NCBI GenBank assembly: GCA_964514105.1
Contig: CAZEPJ010000004.1
Span: forward strand, 62,001-126,000
Length of the DNA stretch: 64,000 nt
DNA from: CAZEPJ01 sp964514105
GTDB lineage: Bacteria; Desulfobacterota; Desulfocorpusculales; Desulfocorpusculum
Direction of reading: 5' to 3'
Shown: in pieces, positions 54,046 to 62,620 of the stretch
Numbering within the stretch: the first letter of the stretch is position 1
How the letters are laid out: the number at the start of each line of letters is the position of its first letter
The notes under the pieces: generated by a model
The model's input: only the letters and a program-made list of their open reading frames with translations
The model's database searches: none
What the model was told of the DNA's origin: nothing
Translations under genes and position numbers: made by a program

Positions 54046-54914
54046 ACCTTTTCTCCGAACAACCCCGCGGGCCGGAGGATGAGGACTACCGCCATGAGGA
54101 GGAACTGGAATACCAGGGCCAGCCGCGGGATGAACAGGATGCCGAAGGACTGGAGCTCCCCGATCATCAGGGATGCCACGAAGGCCCCCAGAAGGCTCCC
54201 GAACCCGCCCACCACCACGACCACGAACGTGTCGACCATCATGTCCAGGCCCATGCCCGGATACGTGCTGAGAAACGGCCCGGCAACCACCCCGGCCAGC
54301 CCGGCCAGGGCGGCGCCGCCCGAAAAGACCCCGAGAAAGAGCCTGGGCACGTTGATTCCCAGGGCATTGACCATGGAAGGGTCTGACACGGCCGCACGAA
54401 CGGAGATCCCCAGCCTCGTCTTCAGGAAGACGTACCCCAGGGCCAAGAGCACGAGTCCCGAGATGACGAGAATGAAGAAACGATAGAACGGATACGTGAT
54501 GCCGGCGAACTGGGCGGATCCGGCGAGGAATGCCGGCACGTCCATGGTGCGGGGGAAGTTCCCCCAGATCCATTTCACCACCTCGCCGATGACGAAAAAG
54601 ACGCCGAAAGTGATGAGCAGCTCGAAGGCGTGTCCGTGGATGTGGACTTTGCGCAGGAAGAAACGCTCCACCAGGGCGCCGAGAAGCCCCACCGCAACGG
54701 GGGCCACGACGAGGGCCAGCCAGAAGTTCCCGGTGGCCACCAGGATGGTGGAACCCAGGTAGGCCCCAAGCATGTAGAAGGCCGCATGGGCGATGTTGAG
54801 CACGTCCATCATGCCGAACACGAGGGTCAGCCCCGACGCCACCAGAAACAGGAGCATGCCGTACACGAGTCCGTGCAGTGCCTGGATGACCAGGGAGGAT
54901 AGGGTCAACTCCAT
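54042..54914 (-). CDS. livH: Second LivH-type permease
   Basis: 290 aa from ATG 54914 (GGAGG 9 nt before). MDVLNIAHAAFYMLGAYLG and GGFGSLLGAFVAS are LivH features, eight or nine helices. It is the first gene of the second transporter operon, behind a consensus promoter about 120 nt upstream. Confidence 0.92.
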   Translation of the reverse strand: MELTLSSLVIQALHGLVYGMLLFLVASGLTLVFGMMDVLNIAHAAFYMLGAYLGSTILVATGNFWLALVVAPVAVGLLGALVERFFLRKVHIHGHAFELLITFGVFFVIGEVVKWIWGNFPRTMDVPAFLAGSAQFAGITYPFYRFFILVISGLVLLALGYVFLKTRLGISVRAAVSDPSMVNALGINVPRLFLGVFSGGAALAGLAGVVAGPFLSTYPGMGLDMMVDTFVVVVVGGFGSLLGAFVASLMIGELQSFGILFIPRLALVFQFLLMAVVLILRPAGLFGEKV

Positions 54915-55035
54915 GGGCCTCGCCCTCCGGGGCGCCATCGGGGACCAGTCCGCGCAACGGGCGCCGACGCGCGCCATGGCGCCTTTGCCGGTCTCCTTGC
55001 TCGTCGGCTCACAAGGTTCACGGTGTGAAGATCCC

Positions 55036-55065
55036 CTATTACCATCAATGGAAAACACGTGTCAA
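55036..55065 (-). promoter_or_regulatory. Promoter of the second liv operon
   Basis: Minus strand: TTGACA (plus 55060-55065), 18-nt spacer, TAATAG (plus 55036-55041). The leader is about 115 nt before ATG 54914. It marks the upstream edge of the 22-kb minus-strand cluster. Confidence 0.75.
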
Positions 55066-55172
55066 GCGACTTCGTCCGGGCGGGGTGGACCCGCGGCCGC
55101 TTTGGTCCCGGCGGCGCGGAAGGGCCATCCGCGCATTCCCGGCTGAGGCGGGGCCCCAAGGCCCCTCGGGTC

Positions 55173-55181
55173 TGATACAAT
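55173..55181 (+). promoter_or_regulatory. Extended -10 promoter of the racemase-like gene
   Basis: TGATACAAT (TGn plus TACAAT at 55176-55181) with no obvious -35. It lies about 33 nt upstream of the GTG start, which has AGGAGGTGGG as RBS. Confidence 0.45.
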
Positions 55182-55220
55182 GACGCCTCTGTTCCATCCA
55201 AGACGCCAGGAGGTGGGATC

Positions 55221-55916
55221 GTGAAGACCATCGGTCTCGTGGGGGGGATGAGCTGGGAGTCCTCCGCCCTGTACTACCGCATCATCAACGAGGCGGTTCG
55301 CCAGCGGCTTGGGGGGTTCCATTCGGCCAGATGCCTCATGCACTCGGTGGATTTCGCCGAGATCGAGGCCCTGCAGGCCGCCGGCCACTGGGCCCGGGCG
55401 GCTCAGATCCTGGCCGCTGCAGCGGGGAGCCTGGAGAAAGGCGGGGCGGACTTCGTTGTCCTTTGCACCAACACCATGCACAAGGTGGCGGATCAGATCC
55501 AGGATGCCGTCTCGCTCCCCCTGCTGCATATCGCCGATGCCACGGCCCGAAGCCTCATGGCCCGCGGCCTCTCGCGGGTCGGGCTCCTGGGAACCCGCTT
55601 CACCATGGAGGACGACTTCTACAAGGGACGCCTGACGGCACGACACGGGCTGGATGTCATGGTTCCCGACGAGGTCCAGCGAAGGCACGTCCATGACGTC
55701 ATCTACGGCGAGTTGGTGCAGGGGAAGGCCTTGGACGCATCGAGGGAGTCCCTGCGGCGCATCATGGCGGACCTGGTCCAAGAGGGCGCCCAGGGCATCG
55801 TCCTGGGATGCACCGAGCTCGGGATCCTGCTCCGGGACGGCGATGCGCCGGTGCCCATGTTCGACACCACCCGCATCCATGCCCTGGCGGCCGTGGAAAG
55901 GGCCCTGGCGGATTGA
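55221..55916 (+). CDS. Aspartate/glutamate racemase family protein
   Basis: 231 aa from GTG 55221. The N-terminal MKTIGLVGGMSWESS and the two catalytic Cys, C82 (VVLCTNTMHK) and C197 (VLGCTELG), match the Asp/Glu racemase family. It would interconvert L- and D-aspartate or a related acid by a two-Cys mechanism. No peptidoglycan gene is adjacent. The substrate is assumed. Confidence 0.88.
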   Translation: MKTIGLVGGMSWESSALYYRIINEAVRQRLGGFHSARCLMHSVDFAEIEALQAAGHWARAAQILAAAAGSLEKGGADFVVLCTNTMHKVADQIQDAVSLPLLHIADATARSLMARGLSRVGLLGTRFTMEDDFYKGRLTARHGLDVMVPDEVQRRHVHDVIYGELVQGKALDASRESLRRIMADLVQEGAQGIVLGCTELGILLRDGDAPVPMFDTTRIHALAAVERALAD

Positions 55917-55956
55917 CCCGCGCGGGGGATCCCGTGACGCCATGCCCGGCGATGTC

Positions 55957-56493
55957 CTAGCTGCACATGATCCCCTTGACCCGCTCGGCCACCTCGCTCA
56001 GGTCCTGGGCGTGGGGACGGCCCCGGATATCTCCCAGGCGCCCGCCCACCGAGTGGTCGCTCAGATCCCCCTTGTACTCCCCCACCACATACCATTCGGC
56101 CTCGATGGTGTAGCCCAGGTGATCCAGGAGCTGCCCCATGTACTTGACCGCCGGCACGGCCTCGTTGATCCCCGTGTGCACCCCGCCGTACGTGCAGTAC
56201 ACCACGGCACGAGCCGAGGGGCGCCTGGGGGAGGCGGGCCTGACCTCCCCGGCGTCCCGGTATTTCTTCATGAGCGCCCTCCAGAGCTCCATGAGGGGCT
56301 TGCCCGGCAACTGGGCGTAGACCCCTGATCCCACGAAGACCCGGTCATGGCCCAGGATGTCGACGTCCAGCTCGGAGTTGGTCACCTTGACGCTGCTTAC
56401 CTCGTGTCCCAGCGCCCGCAACGTCTCTTCGATTACCGCGGCCACCTTCTCCGTGTTCCCGGTCAAGGAATAATACAGATGCAGGACCTTCAT
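55957..56493 (-). CDS. Flavodoxin-fold protein
   Basis: 178 aa from ATG 56493. The FMN phosphate loop YYSLTGNTEKVA is clear and TYGGVHTG matches the second FMN-contacting loop. The protein resembles flavodoxin/NADPH-dependent FMN reductase-like small electron carriers. It is convergent with the racemase gene, 40 nt apart. Confidence 0.8.
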   Translation of the reverse strand: MKVLHLYYSLTGNTEKVAAVIEETLRALGHEVSSVKVTNSELDVDILGHDRVFVGSGVYAQLPGKPLMELWRALMKKYRDAGEVRPASPRRPSARAVVYCTYGGVHTGINEAVPAVKYMGQLLDHLGYTIEAEWYVVGEYKGDLSDHSVGGRLGDIRGRPHAQDLSEVAERVKGIMCS

Positions 56494-56555
56494 GCTTCCC
56501 CCCCCCCTGCGGCGTTGGATCACGTGGCTCGGAACCGCCCGAGCTCCTTATTTTG

Positions 56556-56564
56556 AAGATACCA
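56556..56564 (-). promoter_or_regulatory. Extended -10 promoter of the flavodoxin gene
   Basis: Minus-strand TGGTATCTT (hexamer on plus 56556-56561), leader about 57 nt. No clear -35. Confidence 0.4.
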
Positions 56565-56674
56565 TGCTCGAGACTTGGCAGGAATAGGATCTCCCGTCTC
56601 CTGGCCCGGTGTGCCCTGCGCCCGGGCGTCTCCCGTCGCCTGGGTCCATTTCCCCGTCCCCAAGATGCCATGCG

Positions 56675-56683
56675 TGGTAAAAT
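56675..56683 (+). promoter_or_regulatory. Extended -10 promoter of the superoxide-reductase-like gene
   Basis: TGGTAAAAT (hexamer 56678-56683), no clear -35, leader about 40 nt to ATG 56731, with GAGGAGGTGAG near as RBS. Confidence 0.45.
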
Positions 56684-56730
56684 AGGCACCACTGGCCCGG
56701 GAGAGGGTCGATCCTTTGAGGAGGTGAGAG

Positions 56731-57105
56731 ATGGGTGCGAAGCAACTGGCAGGGGGGCTTTGCCTGGCGTGGGTCCTGGCCGCGTCGAGTGCCGCCCATG
56801 CGGACAAGTCGGCCGTGACCCTGTCCGGTCCCCAAACAGCGGCCAGGGGACAGGAAATCACCGTACAGGTGTCGGTGACACACAGTGCCAACACCTCCGC
56901 CCACCACACCCAGTGGCTCAAGGTGTGGGTCAACGGCAAGGAGACGGCCCATTTCGCCTTCGGCGGAGGGAAGCTGCCCGAGGGGGCGGCCTTCGCCAGG
57001 GAGGTCAAGCTGACGCCCACCGGGGACGTGGAGGTCAAGGCCGAGGCGAGCTGCAACGTCCACGGCAGCAAGGGACCGGGCCTTCTGAAGATCTCGGTCA
57101 AGTAG
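56731..57105 (+). CDS. Exported superoxide-reductase-like (desulfoferrodoxin Fe-binding) protein
   Basis: 124 aa, signal peptide about 1-24 (AAHA-DK). The desulfoferrodoxin iron-binding domain is seen: H51 in SVTHSANTS, H58/H59 before QWLKVWV, and C108-X2-H111 in CNVHGS, the thiolate site of superoxide reductase. The usual first His (H16 in the Pyrococcus enzyme) has no counterpart, and the H51 to H58 spacing is one longer than in the family. Therefore superoxide reduction, or only an electron-carrier/Fe-binding role, is possible. There is no rubredoxin domain. It is followed by a small membrane protein. Confidence 0.75.
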   Translation: MGAKQLAGGLCLAWVLAASSAAHADKSAVTLSGPQTAARGQEITVQVSVTHSANTSAHHTQWLKVWVNGKETAHFAFGGGKLPEGAAFAREVKLTPTGDVEVKAEASCNVHGSKGPGLLKISVK

Positions 57106-57127
57106 GCCGCCCGGCCAGGAGGAAGCC

Positions 57128-57310
57128 ATGACCGTCGCCGGCATTTCGACCATCCTGCTGCTCGGCATGCTCAACATGGCCCTGGTGCTCTTTCAGATCG
57201 GCACGGGGCTGCGGTGGATCCGCGTCCCGTTCAAGCTCCACAGGTGGGGGGCCTATCTGCTCTGCCTGAGCGGGGCCGTGCACGGCACCCTGGCCTTCCT
57301 GGTATCGTGA
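57128..57310 (+). CDS. Small two-helix membrane protein, candidate heme-binding anchor
   Basis: 60 aa, ATG 57128 with a GGAGGAAGCC box before it and 22 nt after the superoxide-reductase-like stop. Two hydrophobic helices (about 5-27 and 40-58) with H38 and H52 at the ends of the second (LHRWGAYLLCLSGAVHG). This HX13H pattern near HRWGAYL resembles heme-b sites in small cytochrome-b-like anchors; the heme claim is inference. It may anchor or reduce the exported partner. Confidence 0.55.
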   Translation: MTVAGISTILLLGMLNMALVLFQIGTGLRWIRVPFKLHRWGAYLLCLSGAVHGTLAFLVS

Positions 57311-57430
57311 GGGAGAAGTGAGAGGCGCCCTCCGAGCCCGGACCGGGGGGCGGCGCTGTCCTGCGCGCCAGTGCGAGTTTCGCACACGGGATGGCTTGGG
57401 GCCCCGCAGAACCTTCCCCTTGGCAACCCC

Positions 57431-58405
57431 TTACTGCGGTTCCACTTCCCTGGGCTCGGGCACCCGGCCCCGGGCCAGGCGGCTCGTGTAGCGGTGGAAG
57501 AAGGGGACCCCCAGCAGGGTGTCCATCCAGTAGCGCATGGTGCACAAGATCCCCACGCCGGCCGTCACGGCCGGGTCGGCGTGGGGGGCAAAGAGGAAGA
57601 TAAGGGCCGTGTCGCGCGTCCCCATGCCCGCCAGGGTAATTGGAAGGAGCCCTGCCAGGATCGCCAGGGGGATGTAAGTCATGGCCGGAACCAAGGGCAC
57701 GATCTGCCTCAGCGAGGGAAAAAAGAGGTAGATCTGGGCCACATGAAGGGTCCACAGCAGGAGCGACAGGAAAACCAAGCCGGCCAATCTCCCGCCCCGG
57801 CCCCGCTTCCAGACCTCGAGGACCGCCTCCCACCCCGCCAGGAGGCTCCAGAGCTTCCCCATCCTCCCTCCGGCGCGGGCCATGGCGCCTGCGGCAGATC
57901 CCAACGGGAGCAGCACAACCGCCCCCAGGCCGGCCAGGACTCCGGCCCCCACCAGCGCACCGGCCCAGACCGATTCGGTCCGCGAGGGGGTGAGCAGGGC
58001 CCCCAGCAGGAGGATGGCGCAAAGCCCTCCCAGGTCAAACGCCTTTTCCAGGACAACCGCCGATACCGAGCGCCCCGTGTCCACCGAGGCCCCCTGTTTG
58101 AGAAAGAAGGCCTTGCTCATCTCCCCCAGCTTGGACGGAACCAGGGCGTTCAAGGCCTTGCCGGCCATGACCATGCGAAGCGACTCCAGGAAGGTCATGG
58201 GACGGATGTCCCGCATCATGATGTGCCAGCGCGCGGATGTCACCAGGATCTGGGGGATGAACAGGAGCAGCGCCAGGGCGAAGTAGCCCGGATGGACCTC
58301 GATGAGCCGCTCCGCCAGCGCCCTCAGATCGATGTGGGCGTAAATGGCCACCAGGATCGCGACGGTAATCAGCAGGACCAGGGCTTGGATCCAGGGCCTT
58401 TTCAA
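57431..58405 (-). CDS. Flippase-like integral membrane protein (UPF0104/LPG-synthase-TM-like)
   Basis: About 324 aa from TTG 58405, coupled to the upstream gene stop and preceded by GAGAGGG. About eight helices and the segment NALVPSKLGEMSKAFFLKQ match the lysylphosphatidylglycerol synthase TM domain/UPF0104 family, which includes dolichol-phosphate-mannose flippase-like proteins. It would move a lipid or lipid-linked sugar. It is the last gene of a glycan block. Confidence 0.75.
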   Translation of the reverse strand: MKRPWIQALVLLITVAILVAIYAHIDLRALAERLIEVHPGYFALALLLFIPQILVTSARWHIMMRDIRPMTFLESLRMVMAGKALNALVPSKLGEMSKAFFLKQGASVDTGRSVSAVVLEKAFDLGGLCAILLLGALLTPSRTESVWAGALVGAGVLAGLGAVVLLPLGSAAGAMARAGGRMGKLWSLLAGWEAVLEVWKRGRGGRLAGLVFLSLLLWTLHVAQIYLFFPSLRQIVPLVPAMTYIPLAILAGLLPITLAGMGTRDTALIFLFAPHADPAVTAGVGILCTMRYWMDTLLGVPFFHRYTSRLARGRVPEPREVEPQ

Positions 58406-60006
58406 GCGATGACCCTCTCCATGCGGGCATATCCGTCCCGGTTGAGGGACTCCAGGTGAGGCCCGTAGTCGGTCCAGGGCTGGAGGCACGCCGCCTGGTA
58501 GCTCCGACTCACGGCCACATACACGGAGGTGTGGTCGGTCCCGGCGTACAGGGACGCCACCCGGGGCGGGCCGATGGGCCCCAGGGGCCGCCAGATCTCA
58601 TCCACCAGCACCACCTGGTCGCCCAGGCGCAGCGTCCGCTGGAAGCGCATGGCATGGGCTTTCTTCCCCACGATGAGGAGCTTCTGGAGAATGGACCGCA
58701 CCCGGTCGCTCCCCCATCTCCCCAGGACGAGCATCCCCACGTGGAACAGCGCCTGGGTCAGCGGGCTGGGGAGTCGGAAGCGGGCCTCTGCGAACGAACC
58801 GGCCACCCGAATCCCGTTTTCCAGGACCTCGGTCTCGTACTGCCCCACGAGGTGGGACACCAGAACGGTCCCATCCTCCAGGAGCGCCGCCAGGCCGCTG
58901 TCCCCATACGCCAGCTCTCCCCCCCGATACACGCGAAGCACCCCGCCCTTGGCCGCCGATACCACCGCATGCAGCGACGCGTCGCGTTGCACGAAGAGCC
59001 CGGCCCCCGTCCAGTATCGCCTCGAGGGGGGCGCGGGCGGGGGGTCCGCGTTGGGGTCCCTGGGGTGGTAGTCCAGAAACGCCTGGAGGTGATTGTACGT
59101 CAGATGGGCGCACATGCGATCGTCGTCCAGAAAGACCCGCCGACCCGTGTCGATTCCCCGGAGGTATCGATCCAGGGCGGCGCGGGCCTCGGGGATCCGG
59201 TCGGCAACGAGCTCGAAACCGTGCGGGAAGAAAAGGGCACTGTTGCGGCTTCCGTACTCCCCGCCGTAGCTCCCGTCGGGATGCATGAACTGGGCCGCGA
59301 AGCGCACGGCCCTGGCGAGGGGGCCCCAGACCCGCTCATCCCCCGAGCGCCGATGATACTTGGCCAGAAAATCGATGGTGGCCGTGAGGTAGCCCGGGTC
59401 GCACCCCTCGTACTCCGGGAACCACCCCTCCTCATGCTGCCAGGACAGAAGGGCCTGCAGCCGGGCGTCAAGCCCCTCGGCGATCCCCCGCAAGCCGGTG
59501 ATGACATGGACGTTGTGGAGTGCCATGACGGTCAGGGCGTGGTGGTTGGAGAGCCGGCCCGACTCCTGCCGCCCCATGAGCCAGCGCCCGCGCTTCTCGA
59601 AAAAGGCCTTGAGCTCGGGGGCGTCCACGGCCAGGAGGAGGTAAGACTCGGTCATGGCGTACAGGGAGAAGGCCACCGCCCCCAAGGCCCGCTCGTACGG
59701 GAAGTAATCGTCACATGAGCCGTCCCTGTGGGCGGAACGCGCCGCGTACCGCATCCCGGCCACGGCCAGCTCCATCAGGCGCGGCTGTCCGCAATACGCC
59801 TCGCCCCCGGGGAAGCGGTGGCGATGGATCAGGGCCAGGGGGAGCACGAACTCCTGATACATGCCGCTGGGAAAGGCCGCGGTCCGGTAGTGCCAGTAAG
59901 AGCGGTCGAAACAGCCGTACGTGGGGCTCAGGCGGTGGCGGTCCACCAGGCCAAGGATGTGGGGGACCTGGGAGAGCCCCACCCGGGCATAGAGCTCCCT
60001 AGACAT
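58402..60006 (-). CDS. Toroid/heparinase-II-III-like glycan-processing protein
   Basis: 534 aa. The N-terminal two thirds have repeated helix-rich segments (SYLLLAV, WLMGRQESGRLSNHHALTVMALHN, YLTATIDFLAKYHRR, FAAQFMHPDGSYGGEYGSRNSA) like an (alpha/alpha) toroid of polysaccharide lyases/unsaturated glucuronidase-like enzymes. The C-terminal part is beta-rich, as in heparinase II/III-type proteins. No signal peptide or clear catalytic residue can be assigned. It overlaps both neighbours in an operon with glycosyltransferases. Function is inferred only. Confidence 0.5.
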   Translation of the reverse strand: MSRELYARVGLSQVPHILGLVDRHRLSPTYGCFDRSYWHYRTAAFPSGMYQEFVLPLALIHRHRFPGGEAYCGQPRLMELAVAGMRYAARSAHRDGSCDDYFPYERALGAVAFSLYAMTESYLLLAVDAPELKAFFEKRGRWLMGRQESGRLSNHHALTVMALHNVHVITGLRGIAEGLDARLQALLSWQHEEGWFPEYEGCDPGYLTATIDFLAKYHRRSGDERVWGPLARAVRFAAQFMHPDGSYGGEYGSRNSALFFPHGFELVADRIPEARAALDRYLRGIDTGRRVFLDDDRMCAHLTYNHLQAFLDYHPRDPNADPPPAPPSRRYWTGAGLFVQRDASLHAVVSAAKGGVLRVYRGGELAYGDSGLAALLEDGTVLVSHLVGQYETEVLENGIRVAGSFAEARFRLPSPLTQALFHVGMLVLGRWGSDRVRSILQKLLIVGKKAHAMRFQRTLRLGDQVVLVDEIWRPLGPIGPPRVASLYAGTDHTSVYVAVSRSYQAACLQPWTDYGPHLESLNRDGYARMERVIA

Positions 60007-60892
60007 CCCTCCCGCCGTTTCGCTTGCCGTGGACCACGATGAGATCGGCCAGGACGCCCAGGGCCCCCACCATGACCCCCGCGAGCATGAGGATGATGTC
60101 CGACTCCTGAAGGGTGCGGGTCCACAGGAGATCCACCACGCCCTTGAGAAAACCCAATCCCAGCAGCAAGAGGCACAGGGGCATGAAGACGTTGAGGGGA
60201 GCGAAATAGGACACGATGCGGATCACCGTGATGAGGTACTTGTAGGTGTCCTTGATGGGGTGGAACTTGGATTTGCCGATGCGGCGGTAATACGGCACGG
60301 GCACGAAGCGGACGGGCAGATTGTTGGTCATGAAGGCCAGCGTCATGGACGAGACGCAGGAGAACCCGTCGGGAACCAGGTAGAGAAACGGCACCATGTC
60401 GGCCTTGTGAAAGGCCCGAAGCCCCGTGTTCAGGTCGGGAATGGGGCGTCCCACCAGAAACGCGGCCAGCCGTCGGATCGCCTCTTTGGCCAGGGTCCTG
60501 AGCAGGCGATGGGTGCCCATCTCCTCGGTGCGGGCCCCGATGACCTGGGAGAACGCGGGCATGTGCTCCAGGAGGCGGGGGATGGCGTGGGCCGGATAGC
60601 TGCCGTCGGCGTCGATCATGACGATCCACTCTCCGGCAGCCGCCCGGATGCCGGTCTTGCGGGAAGCCCCGGAGCCCCGGTTCTCGGGATGTCGGATCAC
60701 CCGGGCCCCCTGTTGCTCGGCCAGCGCCGCGGTGTTGTCTGTGGAGCAGTCGTCCACCACCAGGATCTCGAAGGCATGGGGGCTGTGTTCCATGGCCTCC
60801 CGGACCTCCCGCACCACGCCTGCCACAGCGCTCCCCTCGTTGTACGCCGGGATGACCACGCTCACCCGGCACCGCCCGCTCGATGCCCCCAT
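59999..60892 (-). CDS. Family 2 glycosyltransferase with C-terminal membrane helices
   Basis: 297 aa. VVIPAYNEGSAVAG, DDCSTDNT and DADGSYP are the nucleotide-sugar and DXD-type motifs of GT2 enzymes such as dolichol-phosphate-mannose synthases. Two C-terminal hydrophobic helices (about 230-255 and 265-285) are of the kind seen in polyprenyl-phosphate glycosyltransferases. It likely makes a lipid-linked sugar donor for the other proteins of the operon. Confidence 0.88.
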   Translation of the reverse strand: MGASSGRCRVSVVIPAYNEGSAVAGVVREVREAMEHSPHAFEILVVDDCSTDNTAALAEQQGARVIRHPENRGSGASRKTGIRAAAGEWIVMIDADGSYPAHAIPRLLEHMPAFSQVIGARTEEMGTHRLLRTLAKEAIRRLAAFLVGRPIPDLNTGLRAFHKADMVPFLYLVPDGFSCVSSMTLAFMTNNLPVRFVPVPYYRRIGKSKFHPIKDTYKYLITVIRIVSYFAPLNVFMPLCLLLLGLGFLKGVVDLLWTRTLQESDIILMLAGVMVGALGVLADLIVVHGKRNGGRDV

Positions 60893-60895
60893 GTG

Positions 60896-62551
60896 CTACG
60901 TTCCCTTTCCCCAACAGAGCACGACATAGCGTTGGTTCTCGAAGCACCGCCTTTCGGCCGGCGGGTCCGCCAGGACGAATGGCACCCCTGCCCGCCAGTT
61001 GGCCTTGACCTGTCTGTTGAAAGGCTCGTCGTAGATCGCGCCCTGGAGGGCGGGGGGCTGGAACCGCTCCTTCCTGACCACCAGGGCCCCGATCCCGTAC
61101 CGCTCCACAAGAGCCTCCACGGCTTCCCACCGCATGGCGTAGTATGCCTGCAGGACGTCCGACAGCCGCCGTCGAATCCGATCATAATAGCCCACATAGT
61201 ATGGCAATGAAAGCTCCCGATTCACGAGGACCTTGCGGCGGGAAAGCAGCGGGATGTTGTCGGCATCCACGGGATGGGCGGCCACCAGGGTCTCCTTGGG
61301 TAGCGTCCCCACGAAGGCCAGCATCTCCCTGTCGAGGGGGTCCAGGGCGGCCATCTGGGTGTCCACCCGGGCGATGTGGTGGGACTGGACGTACACGTAC
61401 ACGGCCAGGAGCAGTCCGAAGGCCAGCCACCCCGCCCCCCGGGGGGCGGGCCCCCCCATCAGGCGACGCCGTACGCTCTCCCACAAGGGCCTCATGCGGT
61501 CGACGAACAGCCCCGTGTTGGCCCCGATGGTCAGCATGAAGGCCAGGGGCAGGGTGTAGAGGGTGTAGCGCGAGGGAAGGTGCAGGCGAAATAGCAGCAG
61601 GTGGGCTGCCCCGAACAGCAGCAGGGATGTCCAGCACAGATCGATGGCCAGGGGCGGCAGCCTCAGGCCGCGCCCCCTCATCCCCACGGCCATGATCGAG
61701 AGGATGATGGCGAACCCGATGAGGTGGATGGCCCCCACCCCGCTCCTGCCCACGAGCCAGTACGCCAGGGCGCTTTTCCGGAAGAACTTGCTTCGCCCAC
61801 CCTCGTGGAACTCGGGCATCTCTCTGGCCTGCTCCAGGGTCACCTGCTTGCCCGGCATGGTCTGATCCCCGGGGGCGTACACCCAGATCAACATGGACAG
61901 GGCCGCGGCGGCGGCCACAGCCAGGCAGATGCTGTCGCCCCACCAGCGGCGGTCTCGAGCCCCCTGGATGAAGCGCCGAAGGAGGTCCCAGCCGGCCAGA
62001 AGCATGGTATTGAGTAGGATCGGCGGATAGAAAAGGGCCTCCAGCACGAGCACGCCGGCCCCCCAGCGGAAGCGCCCGCGGCCAACGAGCACGAGGAATC
62101 CCAGCAGGAGAGGAAAGGCGAAGTTGCGGGGGAATCCCCCGGAGGCGTCGTACAGGCTGAAGAACAGGAAAAGCCCGCAAAGGAAGAACCGGCCCCGGGG
62201 GTCGGCGATGATCCCCCGGGCCAGGGCATCCAGCAGTCCCAGGGAGGTCAAGAGCAGCACCAGGGTCACCAGTTGGCTGAACGGCAACGGGTCCATGAAA
62301 GGCACCCCGAGGCTGTACAGGGCGCGGTATCCCAGGGGGGCGAACATGGGCGAGGAAATGAAGGCCGTCTGCAGGTCGTCGCGGAACAAGGCCGGGTCCT
62401 GAAACCGCGCCGTCCAGTACACGTGCTGCCTGGCGTCGTCCTCCACGACCAGGAGATCCACTCCCGGCGGGTGGTAACGCACCCACCAGAGCAACACGGC
62501 CAGGACCCACAAGAAGATCAGCCCTTTCCCGGGGCTGAGGACTCGCCGCAA
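60896..62551 (-). CDS. Multi-spanning membrane protein of the glycan block (GT-C-like)
   Basis: About 551 aa from TTG 62551 (AGGAG 8 nt before). Roughly ten hydrophobic helices and a soluble C-terminal domain from about 400. The N-terminal loop EDDARQHVYWTARFQD carries the acidic pair seen in GT-C glycosyltransferases. I could not name the family. It is 3 nt upstream of the GT2 gene, so it is probably the sugar-transferring partner that uses the lipid-linked sugar. Confidence 0.6.
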   Translation of the reverse strand: MRRVLSPGKGLIFLWVLAVLLWWVRYHPPGVDLLVVEDDARQHVYWTARFQDPALFRDDLQTAFISSPMFAPLGYRALYSLGVPFMDPLPFSQLVTLVLLLTSLGLLDALARGIIADPRGRFFLCGLFLFFSLYDASGGFPRNFAFPLLLGFLVLVGRGRFRWGAGVLVLEALFYPPILLNTMLLAGWDLLRRFIQGARDRRWWGDSICLAVAAAAALSMLIWVYAPGDQTMPGKQVTLEQAREMPEFHEGGRSKFFRKSALAYWLVGRSGVGAIHLIGFAIILSIMAVGMRGRGLRLPPLAIDLCWTSLLLFGAAHLLLFRLHLPSRYTLYTLPLAFMLTIGANTGLFVDRMRPLWESVRRRLMGGPAPRGAGWLAFGLLLAVYVYVQSHHIARVDTQMAALDPLDREMLAFVGTLPKETLVAAHPVDADNIPLLSRRKVLVNRELSLPYYVGYYDRIRRRLSDVLQAYYAMRWEAVEALVERYGIGALVVRKERFQPPALQGAIYDEPFNRQVKANWRAGVPFVLADPPAERRCFENQRYVVLCWGKGT

Positions 62552-62620
62552 TGTCCGCGCTCCTGTTTGGAGATGGCTCGATCTATATCATCAATGGGAC
62601 GGGAGATCCGGCAGGTGGAC

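Larger units (their letters stand above)
54915..55220. other. Divergent intergenic region between livH and racemase gene
   Basis: 306 nt. It contains promoters for both directions (minus 55036-55065; plus 55173-55181). The rest is GC-rich with no gene recognised. Confidence 0.5.
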
